The notes: generated by a model not told the origin, from the letters alone. DNA of 64,000 nucleotides from REEB76 sp963774895 (GCA_963774895.1 CAVZGN010000003.1:186001-250000), one strand, 5' to 3'. Shown: positions 1 to 11,200, counted from the stretch's first letter. Program-made: numbers and translations.

Positions 1-1898
1 CTCTCGTTGAATTTTGTAGTGAGGTCCGCGAGCAGGTTGGCACTGCGGGATTCAAGGCTAGACTTCTCTTGTAACAATTCTGCGGAATCTGGGTAATATC
101 CTGCGGCTTTCGAGATCTCATCAAATGCAGCCGGATAGTTGTATTGTCCATGCCCTTCATCCACGAAGGCTTCAGCCTGAGCTTCATAGTACTTGATGAT
201 TTTGTCCTTGCCATTTTCCAGGATGTAGCGTCGTGAATCCGGATCGTAGCTGCTGATCAGCCTGAGTATCGAAGGGATATCGACGATGCCGGATTGGATC
301 CGGGACACAATGTTGTTGTTGCGACGCGCGTTAAAAAAATTTTCAACTGGGCGATATCCGAGCAGTATGAATATCGTTAATAGTACGGCTACAAGTGGCC
401 CATATTGCAAGATCCGGTTTTTTCTGGGGCGCAGCTCGTCCCAGAATTTATCTACACTTGAGGTACGTTCATCGCGGGTAATCGTCAAAGCGTTCATTAA
501 TGCTCGATTCTGACGCTTGCTGAGTTTGGCAATGGGCGCAGGCCGTAGCCCCTTTTCCAGTACCTTGGGAGCGGACAGCTTGTTGAAAGGATGCTTGCCG
601 GTCAGCAATTCATAGGCGACACAGGCGAGCGCATAGATGTCATCACGTGGATCTGGATCATCGCCTTCAAACATTTCCAGCGATGCATAGGCAGGCGTGA
701 GTGCGCCAAGTTCACTAGGATCAAAAATGGTCGTTACACCGGTAGCATCCTTGCGTGTCTTGGAGGCCCGGGCGATGCCAAAATCCAGTAGCTTCACTGT
801 ACCTTCGGTAGTGATGAAGACATTGCCGGGCTTGAAGTCCGAATGCACCAAACCCTTTGAATGGGCATAAGCAAGACCATCACACAGTTGCTTTATGAGA
901 TTCATGGCCTCCGGCACAGGCAGACCGCCAGCCGGCAAGCGTTTGATGTAGGAAGAAAGTTCCTCGCCCTCCATGAGTTCCATGGTCAGGTAGATCGTGG
1001 TACCGTCGCGGTCGAAATCGAAGACTGTTGCGATATTGGGATGCGCCAGGCGCTGCGCCTTGCTGGCCTCGCGTTGCAGAGCCATGAATGCTTCAGGGTG
1101 TTCCCTGAAATCTCCCGAGAGTGTTTTGACCGCTATGAACGGATTTTTGTCCTTGGCTTCCACTTTTAGAAGATCACGTGCCCGGAAGACTTTGCCCATA
1201 CCGCCTTCACCAAGCACGTTGACAAGCTCAAAACGTTCCTTGAGTACCGCACCCGTGCCGATCTTGCTGGGTAATGACTTGTCTTTTTTTACTGATGCTC
1301 CTTCCAAGCTGGTGCTGGTGGGTTCACTGGGGCTGGCAACGGAGGTCACATCGGGTGAGAATGGGTCATATTCATTTGATAGCGGTCTCGAGCTGCCTGA
1401 TTTTCCAGTAATGGTACGGTCGCTGCCGGTATCCCCCGTAGTGTTCAGCATCACAGTCCGCTGTTCATACATTCCCGTGACAGGTAGGTGTTCATCCGAT
1501 TGTGTCGTGGCATTGGTTTGCTGGCCGGTGACCGGAGATGTCAGAGTGCGGTCTGTGTCTGTCTTGGTATGTTCTATGGGTGATGTGGTCGTTGAGGCTT
1601 GGCCAGTGGCCTCGGTTTGTTTATCAATTTTGGTGATTGTTACGGATGTGATTGTGCGGGATTGTGTGTGCTTGTCGTTGTCGGGTGATTGGGCTCCAAA
1701 TACGGCATCAATCTGTTTCCGCAATGCCGTGGCGGCAGGTTGGGTGAGGCCGGCTTGCTGTGCATTATCGAGCGCCGCGTATAACCCCTCGGGATCGCAA
1801 TCTCGTTGCTTTAACTTTTTATCAAGCCACGCGCGTAACGGAGCAAGTGAACTCTTACCTTGAACAACGTCGTCGAGCATCTTCTCGAAATCTGTCAC
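1..1898 (-). CDS. Membrane-anchored Ser/Thr protein kinase (C-terminus beyond window edge)
   Basis: A Hanks-type kinase is read on the minus strand from a GTG at 1898, preceded by GGAG, and stays open to base 1, so the C-terminus is missing. An N-terminal helical segment (about residues 1-68) leads into a Ser/Thr-rich linker (about 69-215). The kinase domain follows: glycine loop GEGGMGKVF near 229, the catalytic loop as HSDFKPGN near 351 (Ser replaces the Arg of HRD, a non-RD kinase), and DFG near 371. A membrane segment lies near 499-517, so the remaining 115 or more residues should be periplasmic. The linker carries four R-T-[ILV]-[TM] repeats that could be autophosphorylation sites. The PP2C phosphatase gene starts upstream in the same direction, 36 bases away, which suggests co-transcription. 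Family placement is secure; the substrate is unknown, though the FHA protein at 21372 is an obvious candidate partner. Confidence 0.9.
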   Translation of the reverse strand, partial: MTDFEKMLDDVVQGKSSLAPLRAWLDKKLKQRDCDPEGLYAALDNAQQAGLTQPAATALRKQIDAVFGAQSPDNDKHTQSRTITSVTITKIDKQTEATGQASTTTSPIEHTKTDTDRTLTSPVTGQQTNATTQSDEHLPVTGMYEQRTVMLNTTGDTGSDRTITGKSGSSRPLSNEYDPFSPDVTSVASPSEPTSTSLEGASVKKDKSLPSKIGTGAVLKERFELVNVLGEGGMGKVFRARDLLKVEAKDKNPFIAVKTLSGDFREHPEAFMALQREASKAQRLAHPNIATVFDFDRDGTTIYLTMELMEGEELSSYIKRLPAGGLPVPEAMNLIKQLCDGLAYAHSKGLVHSDFKPGNVFITTEGTVKLLDFGIARASKTRKDATGVTTIFDPSELGALTPAYASLEMFEGDDPDPRDDIYALACVAYELLTGKHPFNKLSAPKVLEKGLRPAPIAKLSKRQNRALMNALTITRDERTSSVDKFWDELRPRKNRILQYGPLVAVLLTIFILLGYRPVENFFNARRNNNIVSRIQSGIVDIPSILRLISSYDPDSRRYILENGKDKIIKYYEAQAEAFVDEGHGQYNYPAAFDEISKAAGYYPDSAELLQEKSSLESRSANLLADLTTKFNE

Positions 1899-1934
1899 GC
1901 CCTATTCTCCGGATGTTATGGGATGCTGCCGTAA

Positions 1935-2663
1935 CTAGGTTTCAAACCGGACTGATACGATGGTCACGTTATCATGCGCACCGCGTTCCAGGGCAAACAT
2001 GATGAGTTTATCAATTGCTTTTTCATCATTATTTAGTGTTTTAACGATTTCATCGTCACTGAGTTCTTTATAAAGACCATCGCTGCATAGAAGGTAAATA
2101 TCACCTGGGCGGACGGTGTACAACTCCAGGTCCAGGAATAGGGTTGGCATGGCACCGATAGCCCGCGTGATGCGGTTTGCCTGCGGATGATCGGCAGCCT
2201 CTTCGCGGGTTATAAGTCCGCTCATCACCAGATCTTCCACCATGGCGTGATCTTGCATCATCATTTCGATGTTCCTGCCGCGAATTCGGTAAAGCCGACT
2301 GTCACCTGCCCAGAGGCAAGCCGCATGCTGACCACGCGCGAAAAATGCCACAACGGTGCTGCCGATGGTGCGTTCTTTTTGCCGCATCGCCAATGTCAGC
2401 AGTTTACGATTTGCTTCAAGCAGGCGATCCTCGGCGCTATCCACCAACACGCTCAGGCTGGTGTTGGCCGGCAACTGGGCCAGACGATCCACAACCAGCT
2501 GACTCGCGACATCGCCGCCAGCGTGCCCGCCCATGCCGTCGGCTACGGCCCAGACACCCAGATCTGGGCGGTTGAGAAAAGCATCTTCATTCATTTTGCG
2601 CACTGCACCCACATTGGTTATCCCATGGGAGTGCCAATGCAGGTTAGACCGGATTCTTTTCAT
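1935..2663 (-). CDS. PP2C-family Ser/Thr protein phosphatase
   Basis: This 242-residue protein is a compact bacterial PPM/PP2C phosphatase that should remove phosphate from Ser/Thr residues using two metal ions. Metal-site motifs are in order: NED at 25-27, DGMGGHAGG at 42-50, SDGLYKEL in the C-terminal half and GAHDNVT near the end. There is no signal peptide or membrane segment, so it should act in the cytoplasm. It is the first gene of a minus-strand pair with the Ser/Thr kinase and would reverse that kinase's output. The pairing resembles the PppA-PpkA pair of type VI secretion loci, but no type VI structural gene is visible here. The ATG at 2663 fits the usual N-terminus of the family. 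Confidence 0.93.
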   Translation of the reverse strand: MKRIRSNLHWHSHGITNVGAVRKMNEDAFLNRPDLGVWAVADGMGGHAGGDVASQLVVDRLAQLPANTSLSVLVDSAEDRLLEANRKLLTLAMRQKERTIGSTVVAFFARGQHAACLWAGDSRLYRIRGRNIEMMMQDHAMVEDLVMSGLITREEAADHPQANRITRAIGAMPTLFLDLELYTVRPGDIYLLCSDGLYKELSDDEIVKTLNNDEKAIDKLIMFALERGAHDNVTIVSVRFET

Positions 2664-3029
2664 TGCTGTGGCTTTGCCGTGGTCGCTTCAATATATGTAT
2701 GCAAATTGATGTCGATTGCTGAAAACAAACTCATAACACTAACCAACCGGACATTGCATAAGAATCTTGCCTTTCATTGCGCCGGAACAAACCCAACTCG
2801 GATATTGGGACACATAAAGCCACCATCAGGGTGGATACAGTGCGTATATTACATAATTGTTGCAAACACGGGGGACCCACGATATCTTAAGGCCAGTTTT
2901 ATAGCTGGCACTTCAATGACCACACCCCTCAGCCGCATGAAAGCTACCGTCTGTCCAATAATCAAGACGGGTGGCTATCAATGCTCTATTGATCAGGCCG
3001 ATGAGCAAGCCGATGAAAGAAACTGACCG
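2664..3029. promoter_or_regulatory. Divergent intergenic region with structured leader upstream of tpsB
   Basis: This 366-base gap separates the minus-strand phosphatase/kinase pair from the plus-strand secretion pair, so it should hold promoters for both. The plus-strand leader has two clear hairpins. One is GCCAG/CTGGC around 2892-2909. The second is an 11-pair stem with one bulged G at 2942-2976 (AGCTACCGTCT against AGACGGGTGGCT). A G-run at 2869-2873 could also pair with CCCC near 2935. I cannot match the fold to a riboswitch class I know. The open frame on the plus strand through this region has no recognisable domain and is not called as a gene. Confidence 0.4.
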
Positions 3030-5057
3030 ATGACGACCAATCGAATGCATGCTACTATTTTTGAAATTCGGCGAACGCTCACCAGAATCCTGTTTGGCAT
3101 GCTGCTGCCACTGGCATTGTCAGCGGCTCCGCCACCATTGCCACCGCCACTTCCAGGTAGTGCGTCGCCGGGAGGTGCACAGCCGATTATCCCGCCGCCA
3201 ATACTGCCGCAGCCTGAGACCAATCTCCAGATCGACATTCCTCCGGTTTCTGAACGCCCATTGCAGTCCGGTCAAGGTGCGCGTGTATTTGTCCGCCGGT
3301 TTGTCATCACCGGGGTGATTGGGGACCGTCGTCACGGCATCATTCCGGCCGATATACAAACAGTCGTGGATACACGCTTCGCACAGATAAACGCGCTGGT
3401 GGATGAGCAACGCAAGGCCGCGCAAAAGCTTATGGATCAAGGCACCGGGGGTTTCACTCCAGATGAACGCGAGAAGATTTCGAAATTCATGCAAGGTGTG
3501 AAGACAGAAACCCCCGAAGCGCAAAAAAAAGCATATCAGGAATTCATCCAGAAATTGCAACAGGAACGCCTGCAGCAACTGCAGGGTTTAACCATCGGTC
3601 AGCTGCAGCAGATTGCTGATGTGGTGACCAAGTATTACCATGACCGTGGATATTTTCTGGCGCGCGCCATCATTCCATCCCAGGAAGTCAACGATGGCGT
3701 GATCAATATCCGTGTCCTGGAAGGACGTCTTGCAAAAGTAGTACCAATCAGCAATAAGCGTTATTCAGATGCGGTGTTGTCCAGACCCTTTCAGCCGATG
3801 ATCGGTGACCTGGTAACGGTCAAACAGACAGAAAATGCCCTGCTTGATCTTACACAATATCCTGGCTTAAGCGCCTCCGGTGTTTTCCGACCGGGCGATT
3901 ATGTCGGTACAACGGCTTTGGATATTAATGTTCAGCAGGAGCGGCCTTACGATGCAAATGTGCGTGCGGACAATGAAGGCACGCAATATACCGGACGCAA
4001 CCGACTCATTGGAACAGTTGACTGGAATAACCCGACGGGTGATGCGGATCTTCTTAGGGTACAGGCCTTAAAAGCGTTTAATCCTGATAATTCCATATTT
4101 GGCGATATCCGTTACGAACATCCGTTCTATGACCCCAGCAATACAATCGCAATGGATATCAGTAGAAATTCATTTGATGTCAGCGGAGCAGGTATATCAT
4201 CAGGAACACTCGGCGGTATTTCCAAAGTTGCAACGCTTTCTTTGCAACATGCATTTGAACGCTCGCGTGAACAAAATATTGTGGGGACCATCGATCTAAG
4301 CCGCCAACGTGCCGATACACAATTCGAGGGTCAAAATATTACGCAGGATGATACCGCCATACTCGGCTTCCAGCTCAATTTCGATTCGATCAACTCATCG
4401 CTGGGGGTCATCAATACAGGTTACATCCGTTTGGACCGCGGCCTGCCTGGTGTGCTGGGTGTGCCCAGCGATTCGGAGATTGAGAACAGACAGGTGTCGC
4501 CGCCACCCAGCCGCTATGGAAGTAATGGACAACCCGCATTGCCTGATTTCACGATCTTGACTATCAATTATCAAATTTATAAAAGCCTGCCAGGCAATCA
4601 AGCATTGCTGTTTCGAGTGAATGGACAGTATTCACGTGACATGCTGACATCCTTGAATCAGTTTGTCATCGGTGGTGCTGACAGTGTGCGTGCTGTGCCG
4701 ACCTCGCAATTTTTGATGGACAAAGGCTTATTCGGTTCATTGGAGTACAGTGTGCGTGCCCCCGGTTTTGCTGATAAACCAGCATTCAGTGGATATAGCT
4801 GGGGACAAGTGTTGCGCTTCAAAATCTTTAGTGATGCGGCTGTGGGCCTGTTGAATAACCCGGTGATTCTCAATTCCGGGCGCGTGACTGTTGTGGGTAA
4901 TGGTGTAGGCGTTGAATTTACCTGGCCTGGAAAATTTACCGCCAATCTGCAGTGGGCCCATCTCAACGGGGGAGCACGTACGGGTGCAACACCTTTTGAC
5001 CCTACAGCTATTCCTGATTCAAGCCAGATCTGGGCGGATGTAACCTTCAGTTTTTGA
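3030..5057 (+). CDS. TpsB-type two-partner secretion outer-membrane transporter (FhaC/ShlB/HMW1B family)
   Basis: This 675-residue protein is an Omp85-superfamily transporter that should export the giant exoprotein encoded next to it. A signal peptide (about 12-33) is followed by a Pro-rich stretch (34-60). POTRA sequence starts at 86-98 (VFVRRFVITGV) and resumes at about 185-234, ending with the family pattern YYHDRGYFLARAIIPSQEV then VLEGRL. Between the two lies a charged, helical insert of about 70 residues (115-183) that typical TpsB proteins lack. The C-terminal half is a beta barrel ending in Phe (DVTFSF). The usual VRGY/F signature of the conserved inward loop reads SVRAV. The ATG at 3030 is used; an in-frame ATG at 3045 is also possible. 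The barrel should be assembled by BamA and chaperoned by Skp, both encoded in this window. Confidence 0.92.
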   Translation: MTTNRMHATIFEIRRTLTRILFGMLLPLALSAAPPPLPPPLPGSASPGGAQPIIPPPILPQPETNLQIDIPPVSERPLQSGQGARVFVRRFVITGVIGDRRHGIIPADIQTVVDTRFAQINALVDEQRKAAQKLMDQGTGGFTPDEREKISKFMQGVKTETPEAQKKAYQEFIQKLQQERLQQLQGLTIGQLQQIADVVTKYYHDRGYFLARAIIPSQEVNDGVINIRVLEGRLAKVVPISNKRYSDAVLSRPFQPMIGDLVTVKQTENALLDLTQYPGLSASGVFRPGDYVGTTALDINVQQERPYDANVRADNEGTQYTGRNRLIGTVDWNNPTGDADLLRVQALKAFNPDNSIFGDIRYEHPFYDPSNTIAMDISRNSFDVSGAGISSGTLGGISKVATLSLQHAFERSREQNIVGTIDLSRQRADTQFEGQNITQDDTAILGFQLNFDSINSSLGVINTGYIRLDRGLPGVLGVPSDSEIENRQVSPPPSRYGSNGQPALPDFTILTINYQIYKSLPGNQALLFRVNGQYSRDMLTSLNQFVIGGADSVRAVPTSQFLMDKGLFGSLEYSVRAPGFADKPAFSGYSWGQVLRFKIFSDAAVGLLNNPVILNSGRVTVVGNGVGVEFTWPGKFTANLQWAHLNGGARTGATPFDPTAIPDSSQIWADVTFSF

Positions 5058-5245
5058 ACATACACGACATCTAACGCCCACCGTTCATCCTGCGTACTGC
5101 CACGTCTGTCGGGCACTCCAGGAAATTGCAGAAAAAGTCGTATCGAATTCCCAGAATTTTCAGATGCTTAGCTATCTAGGAATAACTGGCTGTTTAGCAC
5201 CTACATATATGAGCAAGCCAGCAACAACCTGTTAAAATTAATTTA

Positions 5246-5257
5246 ACGATATATCGT
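5246..5257. promoter_or_regulatory. Perfect 12-bp palindrome upstream of the giant exoprotein gene
   Basis: ACGATATATCGT is a perfect dyad ending 16 bases before the ATG at 5274, inside the 216-base gap between tpsB and tpsA. The surroundings are AT-rich. The position would suit an operator or a translational control site, but no regulator can be assigned. The rest of the gap shows no convincing terminator, so read-through from tpsB is possible. Confidence 0.3.
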
Positions 5258-5273
5258 CAGGTATTCGCTCAAA

Positions 5274-8200
5274 ATGGGATCGGGGATTCACTTAACGGAA
5301 GGTGCTGTTGACCAACCTGGTGTGCGACATCATTACAGGCTTGCGGGCCTATTGATGGCGTATCTGGTTGTATCTGCTGCAACCGTATTTGCCGGACCCA
5401 CGGGCGGCAAGGTTGTGGCAGGGGATGGAAACATCTCCGATCCAAACCCTACGACCACACTTATCCACCAGCTATCCAACCGTATGGTGATTGACTGGAC
5501 CAGTTTCAACCTTGCACCCAATGAAACTGTACAGTTCATCCAACCTTCAATTTCTGCCGCTGCACTCAATCGCATTCTCGGCCAGGATCCCAGTGAGATC
5601 TTCGGCAACATCATCGCCAACGGTCAGGTTTATCTCCTCAATCCCAACGGCATAGTCTTCAGCAAGACCGCGGAGGTGAACGTTGGTGGATTGTTCGCCA
5701 CCGGACTCAATATTACTAATGATGATTTCATGAGCGGCAACCTTAAGTTTGCCGCACCGACCGGCCAGGATGGTGGATACATTATTAATCATGGCGTGCT
5801 TAAGGCCGCTACTGGTGGCTCCATCAATCTTATCGGCAGCAGCGTTTTCAATGATGGCATCATCATTGCAAATCTAGGCCAGGTGAATATGGTGGGCGGT
5901 TCCGCGGTCACCGTAGATTTCAATGGCGACGGTCTCATGCAGTTTCAGATCAACGGTGCAGTCCTGCACAAGATGGTGGATGCCGAATCTGGCGCGGTAG
6001 TCACCAACGCCGGCACAATCGAGGCCCATGGGGGTACTGTGGTGATGACCGCATCTGTTGCAGAGCAGGTTCTAATGCAGGCAGTGAACAACAGCGGCAT
6101 TATTCAAGCAAGTGCAATTCAGAGCAAGAATGGACACATCTATCTAACTGGAGTTGGCGAAAATGACAATGAACAGCATATTGTGCCCAGAAACAATCCA
6201 CTCGCCAACTCATTCCAGAACAATACCGCAACTCAAGCTCAAGGGATTCAGAATCAAGCGGGTCATATATATCTCACTGGTACAGGCGGTGATGTAATCA
6301 ATAGCGGCACACTCGAAGCGGACAATTCGCAAGGCGATGGCGGCACAGTTAACTTGCAGTCAAACGCCGATATCTTTGTTGACGGCAATAGCATCATCAG
6401 CGCGCAGTCCTCGAAGAATGGCAAGGGTGGAACTGTCGAACTGCTCGGTAACCGCGTCGCCGTAATGGATGATGCTGCGGTCAATGTTTCTGGAGATTTC
6501 GGTGGTGGCACAATCTTGGTCGGCGGTGACTACCATGGCGGCAATGGTATTCAACAGGCCGCCGACACCGTACTTGCTCCCGATGCGATACTAATCGCTA
6601 ATGCGCTTGCAAGCGGTAATGGCGGCAAGGTTATTCTGTGGTCAACTGATTACACCGGCTTCTACGGAGTCATCAGCGTCAAAGGTGGGATTTCTTCAGG
6701 TAATGGTGGATTCGTGGAGACTTCAAGTCACGCTGATTTGCAGGTGACAGGCCAAGTCAACGCGCTGTCGCCAGCAGGTCAGGGCGGCACCTGGTTGCTG
6801 GATCCCTCGGATATAAATATCACCAATGCCGGTATTACGGCAGGAACATTTTCTGGTTCACCGACTTCCATATTTACTCCCAACAATGCGACTCCCGACA
6901 ATGTGAATGTGAATTCAATTATTAGCGCATTTGGCGCTGGCGTTACTACAGTGATAGTCGATACCGCCAGCGCTGCTGCTGGAGCAGGGACCATTAGTGT
7001 CCAGACACCGATCGCGATTACCAATAACAGCGGTGCAGCTGAAACTTTAGTTTTGTCAGCCTATAACGCCATCAATTTCAACGGCAGCGCCTTGAACACC
7101 ATTACTGGTTCGGGAACAGATCCTCTGAATGTCACATTGTGGGGCAACAATCTCAATGCCCAGACTAATCCTGCGCTTTCCGGTACCTATACCGCAGGGT
7201 CCAATGCGGCTGCCACGATCGCAGTGACATCTGCGATCACGACAAATGGCGGCAATCTCACTATCGAATCGGACAACAATGCAATTACGGTAAGCGCTGC
7301 CATCAATACCGGCGGCGGATCATTCTCCAGTACCGGCTTGACGTTTAATAACACTGGCGGAGTAATCTCAACTTCAGGCGGTAACGTAACCCTAAATCAA
7401 ACTGGCGCAGTGACCATTGGCTCTGCGATTGGAACCGGAGGTGGTTCGTTTTCAAGCACGGGTACCACATTTAACAATACCGGCGGCTCCATCAATACTT
7501 CCAATGGTTTGCTCACTCTTAACCAAACGGGTGCTGTGACCATAGGCGACTTTCTCGGTAGTGGCACTGGCATGATGAGTATTGTCGGTGTGGGTATTAC
7601 CGAGGGTGCTTTTGGAATGCTTGTGCAATCAGCCGGCGCCGGTACGGTGATACTCAGTGCCGGTGCTGGCGTCATCACCCTGAACAATGTTGGTAACGAT
7701 CTCACTGGTGCGGTGACCCTAACTAACAGCGGTGCCAACGCGGTCACCTTGAACAACGGTGCCAACGCACTGACCATCGGCAATGGCACGAGCGTCGGCA
7801 ATAACCTGACCCTGACGAGCGGAGCGTTGAGCTTTGGTTCCACGATGGTCGGCGGTGCGCTGTCGGTAACGTCTAGCGGCGCGATCACCCAGACCGGAGC
7901 CTTGATAGTGGTTGGGACCACGACCCTGGCGGCGGGCGCGGGTAACAACATCACCCTGAACAATGCCGCGAATGCGTTCACTGGGGCGGTGGGCATCACC
8001 AGCGGCAACAATGTAATCCTGGTCGATAACATTGCAACGGCGTTGGCGGCCAGTACCGTGAGTGGCACGCTGACGGTGACCTCGAACGGGGCAATCACCC
8101 AAACGGGTGCGTTAGTTGTCACAGGGGCGTCGAGCTTTAACGCCGGGGCCAATGCCATCACGCTGAACAATGGCGGCAACAATTTCACGGGCGCGGTAAC

Positions 8201-11200
8201 TCTGACCAACAGTGGCGCTAACAATGTCACATTAAGTAATGGCGCTCACGCGCTGACCATCGGCAGTGGCACCAATGTCGGCAGTGATTTGACCCTGACG
8301 AGCGGGGCGCTGAGTTTCGGCACCACCACAGTCGGCGGCAACCTGAGTGCCACCACCACCGGCGCCATCACTCAGACCGGCGCCTTGACAGTGGCCGGAA
8401 CCTCGGCCTTCGGCACCGGGGCATTCGCCATTACCCTGAACAATGCCGGCAACAACTTTAGCGGTGCGGTGACCCTGAACAATACTGGCGCCAATGCCGT
8501 CATCTTGAACAACGGTGCCAACGCACTGACCATCGGTAATGGCACGAGCGTGGGCGGCAACCTGACCCTAACAAGCGGAGCGCTAAGCTTTGGGACCACC
8601 ACGGTGGGCGGGGCACTGATAGCCACCGCCAACGGTGCCATCACCCAGACCGGTGCCTTGACAGTGACTGGTGCCACGACCCTGGCGGCGGGCGCGGGCA
8701 ACAACATCACGTTACTGAACCTGGGTAATGCCTTCACCGGCGCGGTGGGCATCACCAGCGCCAACAATGTAATCCTGATCAATAGCAAAGCGACTGCCTT
8801 AGGTCTTTCAACGGTTAGCGGAACGCTGGCAGTGACATCGAATGGTGCCATTACACAGACAGCAGCCTTAACGGTGACCGGAACATCGAGTTTCAGCGCT
8901 GGAGCAAGTGCCATCACCCTCAACAACGCCGGTAACAACTTCACCGGTGCAGTGACGCTCACCAACAGCGGCGCCAATAATGTCACATTGAATAATGGCG
9001 CCAATCTGCTGACGCTGGGGACAGTCTCGGTAGGCAGCGGCACGCTGACGCTCACCAGCGTGGGGATCACCGAAGGTGCCGCCGGCACCATTACCCAGGC
9101 GGCGGGCGCCGGTGCGGTGACCATTGCGGCTGGGGCCGGGGTCATTAACCTGGGCAATGCCAACAATTTCACCGGTGCGGTGACGCTCACCAACAGCGGC
9201 GCCAACAATGTCACATTGAATAATGGCGCCAACCTACTGACGCTGGGCGGGGCTTCGAGTATCGGCACCGGGACCCTGACGCTGACCAGCCTCGGGATCA
9301 CCGAAGCTCCCGCCGGTACCATCACCCAAGCAGCGGGCGCCGGTGCCGTGAGCATCAATGCTGGTGCCGGCATCATCGCTCTCGGCAATGCCAATCATTT
9401 CACCGGTGCAGTGACGCTCACCAACAGCGGCGCCAATAATGTCACATTGAATAATGGCGCCAATCTGCTGACGCTGGGGACAGTCTCGGTAGGCAGCGGC
9501 ACGCTGACGCTCACCAGCGTGGGGATCACCGAAGGTGCCGCCGGCACCATTACCCAGGCGGCGGGCGCCGGTGCGGTGACCATTGCGGCTGGGGCCGGGG
9601 TCATTAACCTGGGCAATGCCAACAATTTCACCGGTGCGGTGACGCTCACCAACAGCGGCGCCAACAATGTCACATTGAATAATGGCGCCAACCTACTGAC
9701 GCTGGGCGGGGCTTCGAGTATCGGCACCGGGACCCTGACGCTGACCAGCCTCGGGATCACCGAAGCTCCCGCCGGTACCATCACCCAAGCAGCGGGCGCC
9801 GGTGCCGTGAGCATCAATGCTGGTGCCGGCATCATCGCTCTCGGCAATGCCAATCATTTCACCGGTGCAGTGACGCTCACCAACAGCGGCGCCAATACCG
9901 CCACGTTAAGCAACGGTGCGAACGCGCTGACCATCGGCAGTGGCACCAATGTCGGCAGTGATTTGACCCTGACGAGCGGGGCGCTGAGTTTCGGCACCAC
10001 CACAGTCGGCGGCAACCTGAGTGCCACCACCACCGGCGCCATCACCCAGACCGGCGCCTTGACGGTGGCCGGAACCTCGGCCTTCGGCACCGGGGCATTC
10101 GCCATTACCCTGAACAATGCCGGCAACAACTTCGGCGGTGCGGTGACCCTGAACAATACTGGTGCTAATGCCGTCATCTTGAACAACGGTGCCAACGCAC
10201 TGACCATCGGCAATGGCACTAGCGTCGGCAATAACCTGACCCTGACGAGCGGAGCGCTGAGCTTCGGGACGACCACGGTGGGCGGAGCGCTGGTAGCCAC
10301 CGCCAACGGTGCCATCACCCAGACCGGCGCTTTGACGGTGACCGGTGCCACGACCCTGGCGGCGGGTGCGGGCAACAACATTACCCTCGACAATGCAGCG
10401 AATGCATTCACCGGGGCGGTGGGCATCACCAGCGGTAACAACGTAGTCCTGGTTAATAACATTGCAACGGCGTTGGCGGCCAGTACCGTAAGCGGCACGC
10501 TCAACGTGCAAACCAACGGCGCACTCACACAGACTGGCGTGCTCACCGTGGCAGGTGCCGCCACTTTCCAACAGAATTCGCTAATCGCAGGCGCGACCCA
10601 GAACATTACCCTGAATACCCAGGCTAACAACTTCGCCAATACGGTGACGTTCACGACTGGCGCCGGTGCCGGTATAAATAATCTGTTGTGGCGCAATACC
10701 AGTGCGACACCCGGCGCATTGTTCTTACCGGCGAGCATCACCGGCAACCTGACACTCACCTATAACAATGCGGCCATCACACTTCCAGGTATTGCCATCG
10801 GCGGTGCCCTGACGGTGACGGCTAATGGCGCGATCACCCAGAGTGGTGCTTTGACGGTGGCCGGGACCTCGACCCTGGCGGCGGGTGCGGCCAACAACAT
10901 CACCCTGAACAATGCGGGCAATGCGTTCACCGGGGCGGTGGGGATCACCACCGGTAATGCAGTGACCCTGGTCAACAGCATTGCGACCGCATTGGCGGCG
11001 AGTACCGTGAGTGGTGCGCTGACGGTGACCTCGAACGGTGCTATCACCCAGACCGGTGCCTTGACCGTGACCGATATTACAACTCTGGCGGCGGGTGCAG
11101 CCAATAACATCACGCTGAACAATGCGGCCAACGCCTTCACCGGGGCGGTGGGGATCACCAGCGGCAACAATGTCACTCTGATTAATAACAGGGCAACGGT

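Noticed and set aside
997..1863. Plus-strand open frame of 288 codons opposite the kinase gene
   Set aside because: The minus strand encodes an unambiguous Hanks kinase across this interval; the plus-strand translation is low complexity.
2869..2878. GGGGGACCCA, reminiscent of the 3' part of a c-di-AMP (ydaO) riboswitch
   Set aside because: The other conserved blocks of that riboswitch are missing, and c-di-AMP signalling is not expected in this lineage.
2187..3026. Plus-strand open frame of 279 codons overlapping the phosphatase gene and the intergenic region
   Set aside because: It is antisense to a clear PP2C gene in its first half and has no recognisable domain after it.
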